A stretch of 64,000 nt of DNA from Euborellia annulipes (taxonomy: Eukaryota; Arthropoda; Insecta; Dermaptera; Anisolabididae), in the NCBI GenBank assembly GCA_023213315.1, contig JAKCPI010014425.1, positions 1-64,000 on the forward strand, read 5' to 3'. Below the pieces are notes generated by a model. The model had not been told where the DNA came from, searched no databases, and was given only the letters and a program-made list of their open reading frames with translations. Shown here piece by piece: positions 11,307 through 23,679 of the stretch (its first letter is position 1; each line of letters begins with the position of its first letter). A program made the translations under genes and the position numbers.

Positions 11307-12642
11307 ATTATTAGCATAAATTTCACTTAATAAATAAATATTATTTTTTAATCTGCTCTTTATAATTGATGTTTTAATTAATTATCGACTTAATAAATGC
11401 CTTTATTACATTCTTTACCCTCCTGTATTCAAAGGCATTTTATTCAAATATTTATTCATGTTCAAAATTTGATAACCTGTTTCGTGTCATTTTCCTTTGT
11501 TCTAACTTTCGAGATTAAAGAAAAGCAAAAATATTGTCAAAACGTTAATGACTTAATAATCTCAGCTAAGAAGAAAAATAATTGAATGAGTTAAGATTAA
11601 AGAATATTATCCAATAAGGTGAAATGACTTTAAATAAATTCAATTAACTCGAGATGAGAGCAAATATCCACAATCTGAGCTCTAACTAAAATAGCCAAGA
11701 AAACTAATGGATATCTATCTCCGTCTCTTTCCCGCTTTCTCGTTTGCACCCTTTTGTTCCTTTTCAGTTCTTGTTCATTATAAGAAGATACTGATGAGGT
11801 GAGAATGAATATAAGTTTATGTAAAGGAAAGAGAGGGAAGTAAAAAGGACACCGAAGCATCTCTTGAAGGGGAATTCGGTAAACCCGGTGTGAAAGCAAC
11901 TTGCCTTTTCATGTCAGCACATAATAAATTAAAGATGGCTTCATCTCGCTGAATTAAAAAAAAAATGTTATTAATTATTCCGGGTCTCTATGCTTTTATA
12001 TATAAGAAATAAATAAGTACTATGAAATCCGTCATTTTTTTTTTATTCTCTAGGACATTATTCATCCATATTTGTCAAATCGATTACCACAAAAGTGAAC
12101 GAACCAGAAAATTAAAGTGGAAATACAAAGGGCTAACAAAATCAAAAACATACTATAATATAAATTATTATTTTTCTTTAATAGTGCGTATGAAATATGT
12201 ATTAAATTAATTTAACAGAGATATGTGCCCATAATTATGAAAGTAGACCTAGTCTAAATAAAGTTATCCACAATCAAAAATGTTAAAGTTCTATCAATAA
12301 TTACTGGCACAACAAGAAGCGTATCATTTCGACACACTACCTTTAAGTTCCTCCATTCATGGTTAACATTGGTGCACAACCAGGGCTTTCTGTGTTTTAT
12401 GGTTTGGGAGATATTCGGCTGTAAGTGAACAATTGTTTTTTCACGAAATACCCACTAAAATTGACCGGGCAATCCAAATTTTCAATAATATACAGAGCGA
12501 ACAAAAACATAACTTTGCTTTGTTACACCCTGTATACAATTAGCGATCATTGTGGTCTAAGATCCGAAGAGGGGACGATTTGCACCCAGGTGTTTAACGG
12601 ATGAAAATTATTTTACCTGAAATTTAATAAGTTAAATAATAT
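11307..12642. other. Unassigned stretch; possible mariner-like end near 12530
   Basis: Mostly AT-rich; the ORFs at 11397, 11630 and 12022 have low-complexity products. At 12300-12540 a less AT-rich block ends in TTACACCCTGTATAC, whose complement resembles Tc1/mariner-like ends. No partner end was found. Confidence 0.3.
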
Positions 12643-12894
12643 ATCGACGCTCTCAGTAGAAAAGTGTCTAGCTCCACTTTTGTTCTAAAATCATTTTTTT
12701 GTATTTTCTGTTGAAAAATATCATTCTCCTTATGCCCTGAACTGGGTAGAGCGTAATTCAAATTTTTCAGTTCGAAAAGTTGCCGCACGAAAAGTATTTA
12801 ACAATGGCTCTAACAATGACAATGAAATGTTTTTTGGAGCTCCTGAAAAATAAACAAAAATGGAGTTAGGCACTTTACTAATTAGAACCTCGAT
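12643..12894. repeat. Family E element
   Basis: ATCGACGCTCTCAGTAGAAA at the left and TAGAACCTCGAT at the right form imperfect inverted ends, with a further inverted pair of GTGTCTAGCTCCACTTTTGT / ACAAAAATGGAGTTAGGCAC. About 95% similar by eye to 44644-44894. Non-coding; probably a MITE. Confidence 0.7.
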
Positions 12895-13029
12895 ATCGTG
12901 AATAGGTTGCCTGAAAAATTCCTGTGCAGACTATAATTAATTACAAATTCAAAAAAATATTTTTTTTTTTTAATTGCATCTGTTTGTTTAAGATACAACT
13001 TAAGGACCAATCGAAAGTATGAAGCCTAT

Positions 13030-13215
13030 GGTAATCGAAACTTGTGCACCGTGGCAACCATTTCTCCTATCTTTCCTATGAAGTACAAGAGTAAAGTGGT
13101 CTTCAAAAGATTTCAACCCCAAAATGAGAATATACATTATAAAGAGCGTCTAAAAAATAATTGATTTTTGAATTTAAATTTAGTTAGTAAAGTTCATCAG
13201 TAAAGTATCCGCGAC
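13030..13215 (+). repeat. Family A fragment
   Basis: Middle part of A in plus orientation: CCATTTCTCCTATCTTTCC, AAGTACAAGAGTAAAGTGG, GAGAATATACAT, then CATCAGTAAAGTA. No terminal hairpins. Confidence 0.7.
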
Positions 13216-13644
13216 AACCGGGATTCAGCACAGGTTTTTCGCAGGCAATTGCATTCGTAATAAAATTATCTTTATTTTGATATAACAATATCGACATCAA
13301 ATTTGATTTTTCTCATTATATATTTTTTAAAATTTTAATAAACATTCAATTTATTGGAGTTTTATTTTTTAGCGACCAGAAAATCGCTTTGGATTTAGTA
13401 AAAAAAGAAGTGCTTAAAGTAAATCGTTTAAAAAAAGAAGATTAAAGAATCGACCTTTCGTTTGTTTGAGTAAATATAGCGGATATAAATAAGTATGAAA
13501 GGTGGTTTTGTTTTAAATGTAAATAGGAATCTCATCAAACAGAATTGATCTAAATAGAAAGCAAATCCAAATTCGATTTATTGTAAATTGTTTTTATTTA
13601 TTATAGTTATGATTTATTGATTATTATACTTTTTTCAATTTAAT

Positions 13645-13681
<37 letters not shown>

Positions 13682-13990
13682 TTTTGTTGGAAAAGTCATT
13701 ATCGAAATTTATCCATCTGTCTATCCTATAAGAAACTTACTAGCAATGTTGAACAATCATTCTCAAATGAAAAAAAAAAGTTTGTTTAAATTTTTTTCTT
13801 TCTCTTTAGTGTTTACATTCAAGTTTTATTTCAATGGTTATTTAAGAGCACTGTAAAACAAAGAGGAATTTTTCCAACAAAAAATAACATCTCAACACCC
13901 TTCACACTATTATTTCCATCTCTTTCTAAATTGTTAATTGTTCAGTTCCTAAGGGCAATAAAATAATTTATAAAATTAATTCATATAAAA
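13216..13990. other. Unassigned AT-rich stretch with poly-T
   Basis: Holds a long T run at 13650-13679 and otherwise AT-rich sequence. The last 13 bases are the left target duplication of the SINE that follows. Confidence 0.4.
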
Positions 13991-14255
13991 GCCCTCGGGG
14001 CTTGGTGTAGCGGGGTTAGCGTGCTAACCTTGTATACGGAACGTCGCGACGTCGCGGGTTCGGACCCCAGGCAGTCCGATGATTTTATTTAAGCCATTTG
14101 GATACCAAATGGCTTAAATAAAGGCCCGGGACCCCAAAAAAATATTAAACAAAAAAAAAAAAAGGTTTAAAAATTTTTTTGGGGGGGGGGAGAAAAGGGG
14201 GGGGGGTGTGTGTGTGAATGAGAAAAAAGTGTGAGTGTTAAAAAAAAAAAAAAAA
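13991..14255 (+). mobile_element. tRNA-derived SINE (family S), full length
   Basis: The head resembles a tRNA: GGCTTGGTGTAGCGGGG and GGTTAGCGTGC in the A-box region and GGGTTCGGACCCC as B box. The body carries TGATTTTATTTAAGCCATTT and a small palindrome around CCATTTGGATACCAAATGG, and the tail runs GTGTGAGTGTTAAAA into poly-A. Flanked by AATTCATATAAAA (13978-13990) and AATTCATATCAAAA (from 14256), a target duplication typical of LINE-driven insertion. Not a functional tRNA. Confidence 0.85.
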
Positions 14256-14707
14256 AATTCATATCAAAAATAAATAGAAAAATTAAGTTTTCATAGAGGT
14301 ATCATATTTGTATGAAAAACAGTGGATTTGATTACCTGCCATTTTAATTCTTTAATGGATAATTAATGATAAGTTGATTAGCCTAAATTTTTTAATCACT
14401 ATAAAGCATTATAAAATACTATAACAAAATGTATTGTTACCGGAAATTTTTCTTTAGTTTAAAAAAAGTAACGTTCATTCTATTCAGCAAATAAAAGCGG
14501 ACATACCATCCGGCTTAACTCACCACCGGACCAGACCTCTATAAACCGGAATGTCCGGTTCCAAATCGAACTGCTATAAATTCAAAAATATTACAAAAGA
14601 GCCTTTTATTTTATGAAAAAAATATGTAGGCCTATATTTTGATTCATAAAAAATAATTAATCGAAATAAAATGAGAAATTACGATTGGAATTTGTCGCTG
14701 TACTATA

Positions 14708-14979
14708 GAGTGGTGTCATTTAGGGAGGGGGCAGGGGGGCATTTGCCCCTCCCTCTAAGGGCTCTGATTTTTCTAAAATTTTATATTATTCTTAAATAAA
14801 ATATTTTAAAATACGAGTATACAAACTGTACAAAATTAAACAGACAATTAATTAAATTAAATATCTTTTGACCAAATTTGAGTACCTAATTGTAAGTAAA
14901 TTTTAAGAAAAAAAAATGTATACCCCTCAAGAAAAATATTTGCCCCCCCCCAAAAAAAAGTTAAAATGACCCGCCACTG
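14708..14979 (+). mobile_element. Family B MITE copy
   Basis: AGTGGTGTCATTT with G runs at the left and AAAATGACCCGCCACTG at the right; internal TTTGACCAAATTTGAGTACC and TAAGAAAAAAAA as in other B copies. I could not match a target duplication, so one end may be altered. Confidence 0.75.
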
Positions 14980-15027
14980 GCCGACATACACCGGAAATGA
15001 ATCGCTAGCGCTTTATATATACAGTAG

Positions 15028-15291
15028 CAGTGGGGTCATTTCAACTTTTTCTTGGGGAGGGGGGGGGGCAAACATTTTTTTCTTAAAATTTCCCACTTAC
15101 AAATATATACTCAAATTGAGCCTAAAGATATTTAATTTAATTAATTGTTTAATTCTCTACAGTTTATATACTCATAGATATATTTTGAAAGATTTTATCT
15201 AGAATAATATAAAATTTTATAAAAGTCAGAGCCCTTGGGGGGGGGGGGCAAATGACCCCCCGCCCCCCCCCCCCCCCAAATGACGCCACTA
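15028..15291 (-). mobile_element. Family B MITE copy, opposite orientation
   Basis: CAGTGGGGTCATTTCAAC at the left, long G/C runs and AAATGACGCCACT at the right. Flanks TACAGTAG and TACAATAA match 6 of 8. With the copy at 14708 it forms a head-to-head pair only 48 bp apart. Confidence 0.75.
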
Positions 15292-16757
15292 TACAATAAT
15301 AATTTAGGAATTGAGTCGAAGGGTGTACGTAAATATTATATTCATGTAATGCTACATGAAACAGGATAAGTAGATAATTCACTTATGAAGATGAAACACG
15401 AGTGTTGACATACGTATCAAGTGTTCAATTATAATTAATAAATATCTTGATACAGAACCCAGTTTTTTTATTTCAATTTACCGCAATGTTTTGAATTTCA
15501 TACGTTACAAAAACGAAACTTGATATTAACATACTAACTCTTTAATTTTAAACTGGTAACCGTCGGCTCTAGTTGAAACATTATGTTTCAAATCAAAACA
15601 AATGTTTTCTTACTTGAATTTAAATCTGAATACTTTAAAAGAAAATGAATTTAAGCCCCTGAGGCCATTTAAATATAGTATCTAAAAAATAAAATATTAA
15701 CATCTTTTATGAATTAACGTATGTAAATATAAATAAATAATTTATTATTTATTTTTATATGTTTACTCTACAAAAAGTAATTATTCGTTCTTTTAGTTAA
15801 AAATATTTTTTTTCCTGTTTGTTTAAAATGAAATACATGTAAATGTTTAAAAAGAAGAAATAACATTTTCCATTAACTATATTATAAAGAATTTTTAAGG
15901 AAATTATTTTTTTAAATAATCGAAGTGGAAATTTATTTTTTATAAATAAGACCTAATAAAATAATTGTATAAAGGCTGTCTGATTGTGAATGTGGGAGTG
16001 TTAATTGCGTGTAAATAATGTTTTTGTCAGAGAGTCTAATAGAAGCTCGACTAGGGAGGCTCATCAGTCACAGGGGACTCATAGAGCAAACTGATGCCCC
16101 CTTAGTTGCCATTTAACACCCTTGCCCCCCTCTCATCCTTTCTCACAAAACAACCCCCAGGTAGTCATGTCACCAAAACGTGACGCATGCCTCCACCCCC
16201 AAAGCCGATGACAAACTTGGCACGAAAGCTTTTGGAAAACTTGCCCTAAAAGACAAATGATTCTAACTTAAGTCGCTTTTTTGCCCTATTCTTTTGTTTT
16301 AAGGGGAAGTTTTTTTTTCTAGTCTTATATGACTTGAACGGAAGTCGAACAGTCACTGTTCTCATTTTATCAAATAATGTTATATCCAATGAAATTCGTG
16401 TATATAAAAAAAAGAGGGTTTTATCTTTTGTTTTCTTCAAGTTTCTATAAAACTCATTTTTGTTTGCTATTGTTGTTACCCTTATTATATTTTCATTCTT
16501 TTTACCCTTATTGTCAAATAGATAAAAAAAATATTTTCTTCTTTCTCTTTAACATACCACTAAACAAAGCTGTAGCCAGGGGCGGGAGCGATTCCCCTCC
16601 CAGATCTCTAAAAGAAAAATTATTATTCTTTAAAATTGATTCATTTGAGAGAGGGGGGAGGATGCTCTCGGATCATATGAAACACCCCAAAAGATTTCTG
16701 GCTACACCGTCCTGAAACTAAATAATTAGAAGCGAATGATTTGTAAAAAAAAAATAT
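15292..16757. other. Unassigned stretch with a less AT-rich island
   Basis: AT-rich outside 15970-16230, which is clearly richer in G+C, has no similarity to the repeats here and may be single-copy DNA. At 16560-16710 a SINE/MITE-like GCTGTAGCCAGGGGCGGG / GGCTACACCGTCCTG pair suggests a diverged C-type element. No exon identified. Confidence 0.35.
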
Positions 16758-17080
16758 ATCTATATATATATATATATAAAAATGAAATGGGAAAAATGTA
16801 TGTATGTATGTAAATATGTATGTATTTGTTCTATAGAAATCCACAATTTTCAATGAATCCATTTGAAATTAAGTACACATATAGTATATGGGTCTGGAAG
16901 TAACGTAGTAATAATTAGTAATAATCTCTTAAATATTTGGGAAAATTAATTATTGTATAATCAAATTTCTTCAATATGGGAACACAAAATCAACAAGTTG
17001 GCTAGGAAATTAGAGAGGCAGGTAGATGCTTTGTGAACCAGCTTCCTGGCTTCGCCCCCTGGATCCCATCAGCCTTTCTT
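16758..17080 (+). mobile_element. Helitron-type element, 5' part
   Basis: Starts TCTATATATATA then AAAAATGAAATGGGAAAAAT and a (TGTA) repeat, and shares TCCATTTGAAATTAAGTA, AGTAACGTAGTAATAAT and GGAACACAAAATCAACAA with the arms at 34715-35826. Truncated after GCTTCGCCCCCTGGATCCC, so the CTRR end is missing. Non-coding. Confidence 0.65.
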
Positions 17081-17869
17081 AATTATGAAAAAAAAAATTA
17101 TCATTACTATTCCAAACCAGTGCCGGAGGATTTATTTACATACATAGAATACACAAATATTTCTCTATACATTTCCTATGGGAGAAATCGTAACTTTAGG
17201 AATTAATTACTCAAAAAGTTTTAGGAATTTCGGGATGAAAATAATTTTCCTGTAATTCCTAGAAGGTCCTTTTAAGCATAAAAAATTTCGTTTCAAAATT
17301 CCAATAGGAAGTTGTCCAAATAGCGTAACAGACGGACAGACGGACATTAGTGAATTATATAAATAGATATTTTTTTTTTTTTAATTAAAATTTGATTAAT
17401 AAATAATGAATGGAAGTAAAAGTTTGTTATAATTCTTTCAAAAAGAGTAAATATTTATTGAATTTATTTTTTTTATTTAAACATTTAACTAAAGTTGGGA
17501 ATCATTTATCATTTTCTCCATTATTAAAATTGCACTTTCATCTTTGAAAGTACTTTAAAATGAAGGATAATATTTTCAATGTAAAAGAGAAAAATTAGAA
17601 AACATTAATGGATGTAAAGAATCAACTAGATGTTTAAAAGAAATGAGGAGAATAAAAAAACTAAAAAATATGTGACCTTATTTAGATAATTTACAACTTG
17701 GAATGGTAAAATAATCATTTTTTACTTAAAAAAATGAAAAGGGAATAATAAATGATAAGTAGTTTTTAAATAAATTGTAAAATCTAGGCTCCATTTGCTT
17801 AATTTATTTATTGATTATGATATCTATACATCTTATCTTATACTAATAAGGTGCGTACACATCTGCGCT
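17081..17869. other. Unassigned stretch
   Basis: 17140-17370 ends in GACGGACAGACGGACATTAG, resembling the 3' part of other arthropod Helitron/RTE-like repeats. The remainder is AT-rich without features. Confidence 0.3.
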
Positions 17870-17985
17870 CTGCTCCGCTCGCGAGCACCATGTTCGTTGT
17901 TTTGAGATGCTCGCGAGCTGCTCGCCGCGATCCATCTCTTTGGATCGCGGCGGGTTCGTCAAAATAAATAATTTCAACGAACATG
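17850..17985. repeat. GC-rich stem-loop block
   Basis: GGTGCGTACACATCTGCGCTC begins a G+C-rich block with an inverted pair CATGTTCGTTG / CAACGAACATG, the palindrome GCTCGCGAGC and a strong hairpin CCGCGATCC...GGATCGCGG. It looks like the terminus of a small DNA element, interrupted by the SINE that follows. Confidence 0.45.
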
Positions 17986-17987
17986 GG

Positions 17988-18120
17988 ACGAGACCCCAGG
18001 AAGTTCGATGATTTTATTTAAGCCATTTGGATGCCAAATGGTTTAAATAAGAATGCCTGGACCCCAAATATGTATATTAATCAATAACGAATGTCGTAAA
18101 AGTCTTAAATGGCCTATGTT
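17988..18120 (+). mobile_element. SINE S, 5'-truncated
   Basis: Begins in the B-box region (GACCCCAGG) and continues TTCGATGATTTTATTTAAGC, the CCATTTGGATGCCAAATGG palindrome, AATGGCCTATGTTCCCGAAA. Lacks the A box and the GT-rich tail. Confidence 0.65.
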
Positions 18121-18129
18121 CCCGAAAAG

Positions 18130-18260
18130 ACCTAGAGTATTAGTACTTTACTGGTGTTCTTTTTTTCCATGAAATTCGCTTTAAAGATTTCTTTCAAATT
18201 TTAAATATTTCCTAGTTCCAGAATACAAAACAAATTGCGCTAAGTCTTGTGTTTAAACCT
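18130..18260 (+). repeat. Single unit of the A-derived tandem repeat
   Basis: TAGTACTTTACTGGTGT, TTCGCTTTAAAGATTTCTTT and ACAAAACAAATTGCGCTAAG match the monomers at 41463-41985. A possible A 3'-end relic (ACTTTCTCTCTATATATATG) follows at 18401-18440. Confidence 0.6.
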
Positions 18261-19301
18261 CGAGTAGTATTTTTATCATATTCTTTCCTTAGATTGTCCA
18301 AAAAATTGATAGTTTTCTTTTAAATATTATTGCAACTTAAAAAACGGCGCCCTAGTTGAGCCTAGCCCCCTCCGCCCTTAAAGACTAGTTGAGGGCGCTG
18401 AAAACTTTCTCTCTATATATATGTATATATTACATATACAAAGGTACTACTACTTTCCTAGCCTTATTCCCGCAGTGCGGGATCGGCGGAATAGTTTTTT
18501 TTTTTTGCGACCAGAAGAAATAGAACAGGCCGGCCCTTCACAATATAGAAAAATTCCCAACACAGGCGAACTGCGCAGTTAACAATTAACTTAATAAACT
18601 ATGTAAAAGTTCATCTGTACTTTTGAACTGAACTTTCTTATTTATAGTTTATTAGTTAACTAGAAATAATTCAGTCCAGAAGATAATTTATAGGATGCCT
18701 GACCATCCGTTTCGGGTCCCTGGTGACCTGAACAAACAAACCATGTGACAACCAGTCATGCATATATCATTGACCCTGATGGATAATCTCATTTCTAGGT
18801 CCAAAGAGGACAAATTCCCTCCCTAACAGACATAAATATCATCAGAGGCTTAGGATCGCGGGAGAAATTGTCAAATTAAAGGACCAGGAATCTAATTTGA
18901 CAGAGAAGGTTAATGATTGCTTTTTTGCTAATAAAAATTAATGTTTATAAATAAATATTCACTTGAAAAGAGGTAGAAAAAAAAATAAAGAAATTCAAGA
19001 GAATTTAGTTAAATATTTTCATACTCACAGCTTTGTTAGATTCAAGAGAATGTTGATTGTGAATGAAAATGGAGAAAATCTCTCTCTTGGATTCAAATTA
19101 GTAGCCTGAATTCACAAAGAATAACAAAAAGATAAGTAAAAAAGGTACAATAATAAAAATAAATTTCTACCAATTATTATTATTTTATCATCTTTTTTTC
19201 CTTTTGAATATTTGGTTGGACATGTTTCTAAATTTATATTGCGAACGGTATTTTAAGGAATTTCTCGATGCGATTTTTTAAAATTAATTAAATTTATTAA
19301 G
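18261..19301. other. Unassigned stretch with possible single-copy island
   Basis: 18475-18580 contains TTCCCGCAGTGCGGGATCGG, a small hairpin of unknown origin. 18690-18910 is richer in G+C and not repeated in the window. No exon could be supported. Confidence 0.35.
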
Positions 19302-19546
19302 TAAGGGATATTCTACACGAGCAGCTAAAACGCGACCTTTTAACGAATATGATCATTTGCTATTTCAATGCAGTTTCGGTCGCATATTCGTTTGGTTGAA
19401 TAGTTTTGTATATTTGCACATTTGTATGACGACACAAAATAATACAAACATTTTAAATTTTATATATCATATATATATATAATACAAACATGTTTAAACA
19501 TGGTAATAATATGCAGCGCCACCACCACCTGTGCTTATTTTTGACA

Positions 19547-19602
19547 ATTCTACGTGCCCTGAAGATGAGAGCGACTACCTCTCGAAATGTTGGCGACAGA
19601 AT
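19547..19602 (+). ncRNA. Hammerhead-like ribozyme motif 3
   Basis: CTGAAGA at 19559-19565, stem II GAGAG/CTCTC with a 7-base loop, GAAA at 19584-19587, then TGTT. The flanks pair TGCC/GGCG and ATTCT/AGAAT around a small internal loop as stem I. Followed by an A/T-rich tail and AAGCTGC. Good fold on paper; activity is inference. Confidence 0.6.
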
Positions 19603-19799
19603 ATAAAGATTTTTATTTCACCAAGCTGCTTTTCCCTGAGAAGGCTCCTGTCCTTTTCTTCTAATTGTATATCTACAGCCATTAAACTCAAGAAAGTTAC
19701 ATATGAATTAAATTTTAAAACAGTGAGTGGCCTAAAAAAAAAAGAAGTTATCCAGCTGTCAATGGCGACCAGACTTATAAATGAATTTTAACCAAATAT

Positions 19800-19965
19800 T
19801 TTAAAAAGTATTTTGTATTTTCATGTATTTTCAAAATACTTTTTGAAGTTTAAAATGTATTTTCGATACAAGATATAAGATACTTTCGACAAATGTATCT
19901 TGATACAAAATACAGAATGTAACGTATTTCAAATACATGTATTTTCGTTACTACCCATCTCTGCT
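19800..19965 (-). mobile_element. Terminus of a TATTTTGAAATACA-type repeat
   Basis: On the minus strand it starts CAGAGATGGGTAGTAACGAA followed by many TGTATTTTG/CAAAATACA units. This resembles widespread animal DNA-transposon ends starting CAGRGATGGG. Only one end is visible. Confidence 0.45.
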
Positions 19966-20224
19966 TTCAAGCATTTGAGCGACGTTTTAGCTGCTTATGT
20001 ATTCTAGCCCTTACTCGCGTGTAAACCGGGCAGAGTCAACCGCTCGTGTAGAATAGGCAAAACTTTCAAGCGATGGTGCGACAAAACGGCGGCGTTTTAG
20101 CTGCTCGTGTAGAATGGCCCTAAACATTTTTTAAATTGAAAAATTTTTTAGGACTTAAACAATTATGATAATTAATTTTTTTTTTAAAGCAAAAAAATCT
20201 TATTTGTTAAATTTTAATTAAATA

Positions 20225-21896
20225 ATCAACCAACTTTCTCCTACTTTTGGTAATTGAAAGAGGTGTTCTGTGCTTGTCAAACCAGAATTTTTGTGTCGAT
20301 ATTAGGGTCCAACCGAAACAAGATTTTCAGCCGAAACCGAAACCGAATATTCGGCCTCAACCTTAGTTTCGGCCGAAACCGTAACCGAAACCGAAACTTG
20401 TATTTCCTATAAAATTTTTTTTATTTTACTTTTTTTTTTTTTGAATTTTTTTCCCTCCCGTGAAAATCATTTTACCTTTTGACGTGACAACGTCTTACAA
20501 ATCATGTGTCTATAGTGGCATGTTAGAGGGGCATGCACGAAAAAGTTTATTGGCTTGAATAACTCCTCTGTCTTAAGAGGTATAATTATGAGAAATATAC
20601 GGTTAGAAAGATTGAGTTTTCAGCTAAAGATTTCACCATTTATTTTTTTCCTAGCATTTTATTTTACCGCGCTGCGGTAAATTCTAATTTGAAAGTTTAA
20701 ACCCCTGTAGATTCCGAACGGCTAATCAGATCAGACTAAATAGGATGTCATTTGGTGCAGAAAGAAAACCTCCAATAGAATAAATAAAAAAATCCCGAGT
20801 AATTAACTCCAAAATTGGTTTTTTCTCGAAAAACCTCATTTTTTAGGCAAAAAAATATCGATAAATAGCCCTACTTGTGCAACGGATAGCTACTTGACCA
20901 TAAAAGCTACATTAAATCTAAATATAGTTTTAGAAAGAGTGGTTCAATACCCCAGGCCTTTTTTTCTTTTTTTTGATATGACGTCATTTTACCGCATGAG
21001 AGCACTCGACGGGATTTCGTTTTTCGAAATTTTAAACCCCTGTAGATTCCGAACGGCTAATCAGATCAGACTAAATGAGATGTCATTTAGAGCAGAAAGA
21101 TAACTTCTAATAGAATAAATAAAATAATCCCGAGTAATTAACTCCAAAATTAATTTTTTTTCGAAAAACCTCATTTTTAAGCATATGTCGCCCTTAATGG
21201 ATAAAAGTTTGGCCACACCTGTCATATATTGTTTCAATGAAAATGTTCGAACATGTTTATTTATGAAAACAAACTACTAGTAAAAAAAAAAAAAAAAAAA
21301 ACAATACTTTCTCTCTTTATATTTCAATATAGGTAAGATAAAAAATTTTTTTTTTGAAATCAAGCAAAAGACGTCACGTTAAAAAGCCACCGGCTGTGTA
21401 GAAGACACAGCTAACAACACCTAATTTTTTTTTTTAGGGAGACTAAAATTTTTTTCTCCCTCAAGTGCAAATTATTTGACCTTTTTTTTTTTTTTTTGGA
21501 TGCGAGTCTCATCCCATTTTTTCAGACTCTGGTTTCGGCCGGCCGAAAGGTTCGGCCACTTTTTGGCCGAAACCGAAACTACGGCCGAAACCATGATTTT
21601 TGGCCGAAACTGGCCGAAACCGTAACCGAAACCGAATATTCGGTCGGTTCCTAGTCGATATACATCTATATATCTATTTAGTTTCCGGCAGTACATTAGA
21701 TTTCAAAATGTAAATTTATAGAAAAATTTATTATTTTCTCAACTTAAAATTTCAACCTCATAATTGATTTTCTTCCTGCTTAATTTTGAACAGAAACATA
21801 TACATACGGACACATAGATGGACAGACAATTTTACGGGACCCTCTTTTTTTAAAATCAAAACTTGTAATTTTTGACATGAATGCAATAGGCCTACT
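20225..21896 (+). repeat. Family A copy split by a hAT element
   Basis: The left piece (20225-20302) is the A 5' hairpin region up to GTCGATAT. The right piece resumes at 21654 with GTCGATATACATC and runs through GTTTCCGGCAGTACATTAGA to a degraded 3' end TTTTTGACATGAATGCAATA. The hAT at 20303-21653 separates them. Confidence 0.8.
20303..21653. mobile_element. Non-autonomous hAT, TAGGRWCCRACCGAA ends
   Basis: Ends TAGGGTCCAACCGAAAC / GGTCGGTTCCTA, flanked by a perfect 8-bp duplication GTCGATAT (20295-20302 and 21654-21661). Both ends are built of CCGAAAC/GGCCGAAA repeats. Inside, a block of about 150 bp starting TTTAAACCCCTGTAGATTCC is present twice (20696 and 21031). A block at 21358-21420 with CACCGGCTGTGTAGA recurs at 35850-35910. 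1351 bp, no transposase. Confidence 0.88.
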
Positions 21897-22606
21897 CTTT
21901 TACTTCAGATTAATCTAATTTATAATTTGAATTATTTCCTTCTAGATACACTTAATCTTTTAAAGATAATTTATTTCACATTCATATTGAATATAACAGT
22001 TAAACATTAAGACGATTAATTTTACATCTTGAATTGATATTCTACTAATCCAAGGAAAGCGAGAATATATACTATATATGCGGTATATATAGGGTTATAT
22101 ATATATATAAATGTTTCTCATAATTACAACCCAACGTGATTTAAATTTTACAGCTCATATTGAAGATTTGCAAGCATTGCTCTAAGTTCAACAAATACAA
22201 TAGGTCAAAACGAAGATTTACTGTTCTTTGAAAGTTAAGGGCATATTTAAAATAACACCCTTGTTTAAAGTTAAATTGATGATAAAATTCTCTTTCATTC
22301 CTATTATATTATTATTATTAATAACTATCTCTTTGAATATAAATGTGCTTTTAAACTTTTATTTAAACTAATTTTTTTAATTAATGAAATTTTAATTGAT
22401 AAATTTAAAAATTTGGTTAAAGCATTTTATAGTTGTGATAAAATAAACTATTATTATAATTACTATTATATTATAAATTATTATTTGCAAGTACTTAAAA
22501 TTAATTATGCTTTAGGTTTTAACTATATTTTATTAACTCTATTAATATCATATTAACTTGGTGATTCCTTTCGTTCGTGTGGGAGGTAGATTTATGATTA
22601 AATGAC
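21897..22606. other. Unassigned AT-rich stretch
   Basis: AT-rich with TA repeats near 22070-22110. Nothing further. Confidence 0.4.
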
Positions 22607-22900
22607 CCGAGTCGAAATTTAAGTCCGACATTGAGCCTCCTATAGTAGGTCTTGGGGCTTCAAAGTAGATCTATTACATATTAAATTAGGTCCGACTTTG
22701 AACCCCAAAATGGTAGAAATTTCCGGGACCAAAGTCGGACCTAATGGGAACAAAAGTTAGGACCTATTATAAATGGTATGATCTCAGAGTTCAATGTCGG
22801 AGGTAGATCGACGTGCAGTGCTCTAAATCGGACTTCAGGGCTTCAGAAATTCAGGGCCAGAAGGATGAAAATAGGAGCTAAATTTCGACTCGGAGGGATT
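22607..22900. repeat. Fold-back element of about 290 bp
   Basis: CCGAGTCGAAATTTAAGTCC at the left and GGAGCTAAATTTCGACTCGG at the right are inverted, with nested inverted pairs inside (TAGGTCCGACTTTG / CAAAGTCGGACCTA). It would fold into a long imperfect hairpin. No ORF. Confidence 0.7.
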
Positions 22901-23679
22901 CTAAGGTCATCTTATTTGTATTAATAATACAATACTTTATTAATATTTAGTATTTCGGGTGAAATCTTAAAAAGGTTGTACCAGTAGTTTATCAGCTATC
23001 ATACTTTTTCAACCATAAATTTATTTTTATTATGGCAGACTAAAATTTTTTTAATGGAATAGACTCTGCACATAAATTTTTGTCAAAATTGGTTAGCTTA
23101 AAAATTCAAGAGTCCTTAGGCTAAAGTACAGTTTTAGAGATTTCATTTCTTAGAACAGAGGTTTGTTTCTCTTCTCTAGAGATAATAAAAGCATTTAAAA
23201 ATCGATCGAATTATAGAGAAATAGGGCTAGAAGAAAATGGCCTTAGATGCCGAAAAAAATTTAAATCAAAATAATTAGTTTTAAATTAAAACAGGAAGTG
23301 TCAGGTCGACGGAAAAAAATGTTTTAAGAGAATAAAAAAAAAAGTATTTGTACTATTTTCTTTACTTTTTAGAAAACATTAATTAGAAAAGGATTACGAA
23401 TGAAAAATAGCTGCAATTCAACAAATCCTTAGTAATTTTTTTTTATCTTTAGTAATATGTGAAGATAAATGGAATAATTTTTTATTTTGAAATCTTAGTT
23501 TTGTCATTTTGAAATGTACTATATTTGCTTTTAGAGAACAAGTGGTGAAATTTGACTCTAATTTTATATCTCACCTTTTCCCCTTTTTCCACTTATGATG
23601 CAAAATATATTAAATTTGTTTAATGATTTGGGGCTATACTTCTAATTAAAAAAATAATATAAATCAAAGTATTTACATA
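22901..23679. other. Unassigned AT-rich stretch
   Basis: No feature I can support; AT-rich up to the mariner boundary. Confidence 0.4.

Larger units (their letters stand above)
19302..20122. mobile_element. TIR element of about 820 bp
   Basis: Left TAAGGGATATTCTACACGAG and CAGCTAAAACGC; right GCGTTTTAGCTGCTCGTGTA then GAATGGCCCTA, a clear inverted terminal repeat of about 30 bp. The interior holds a hammerhead-like motif (19547-19602) and a terminus of another element near 19965. Target duplication is unclear (TA possible). Confidence 0.6.
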
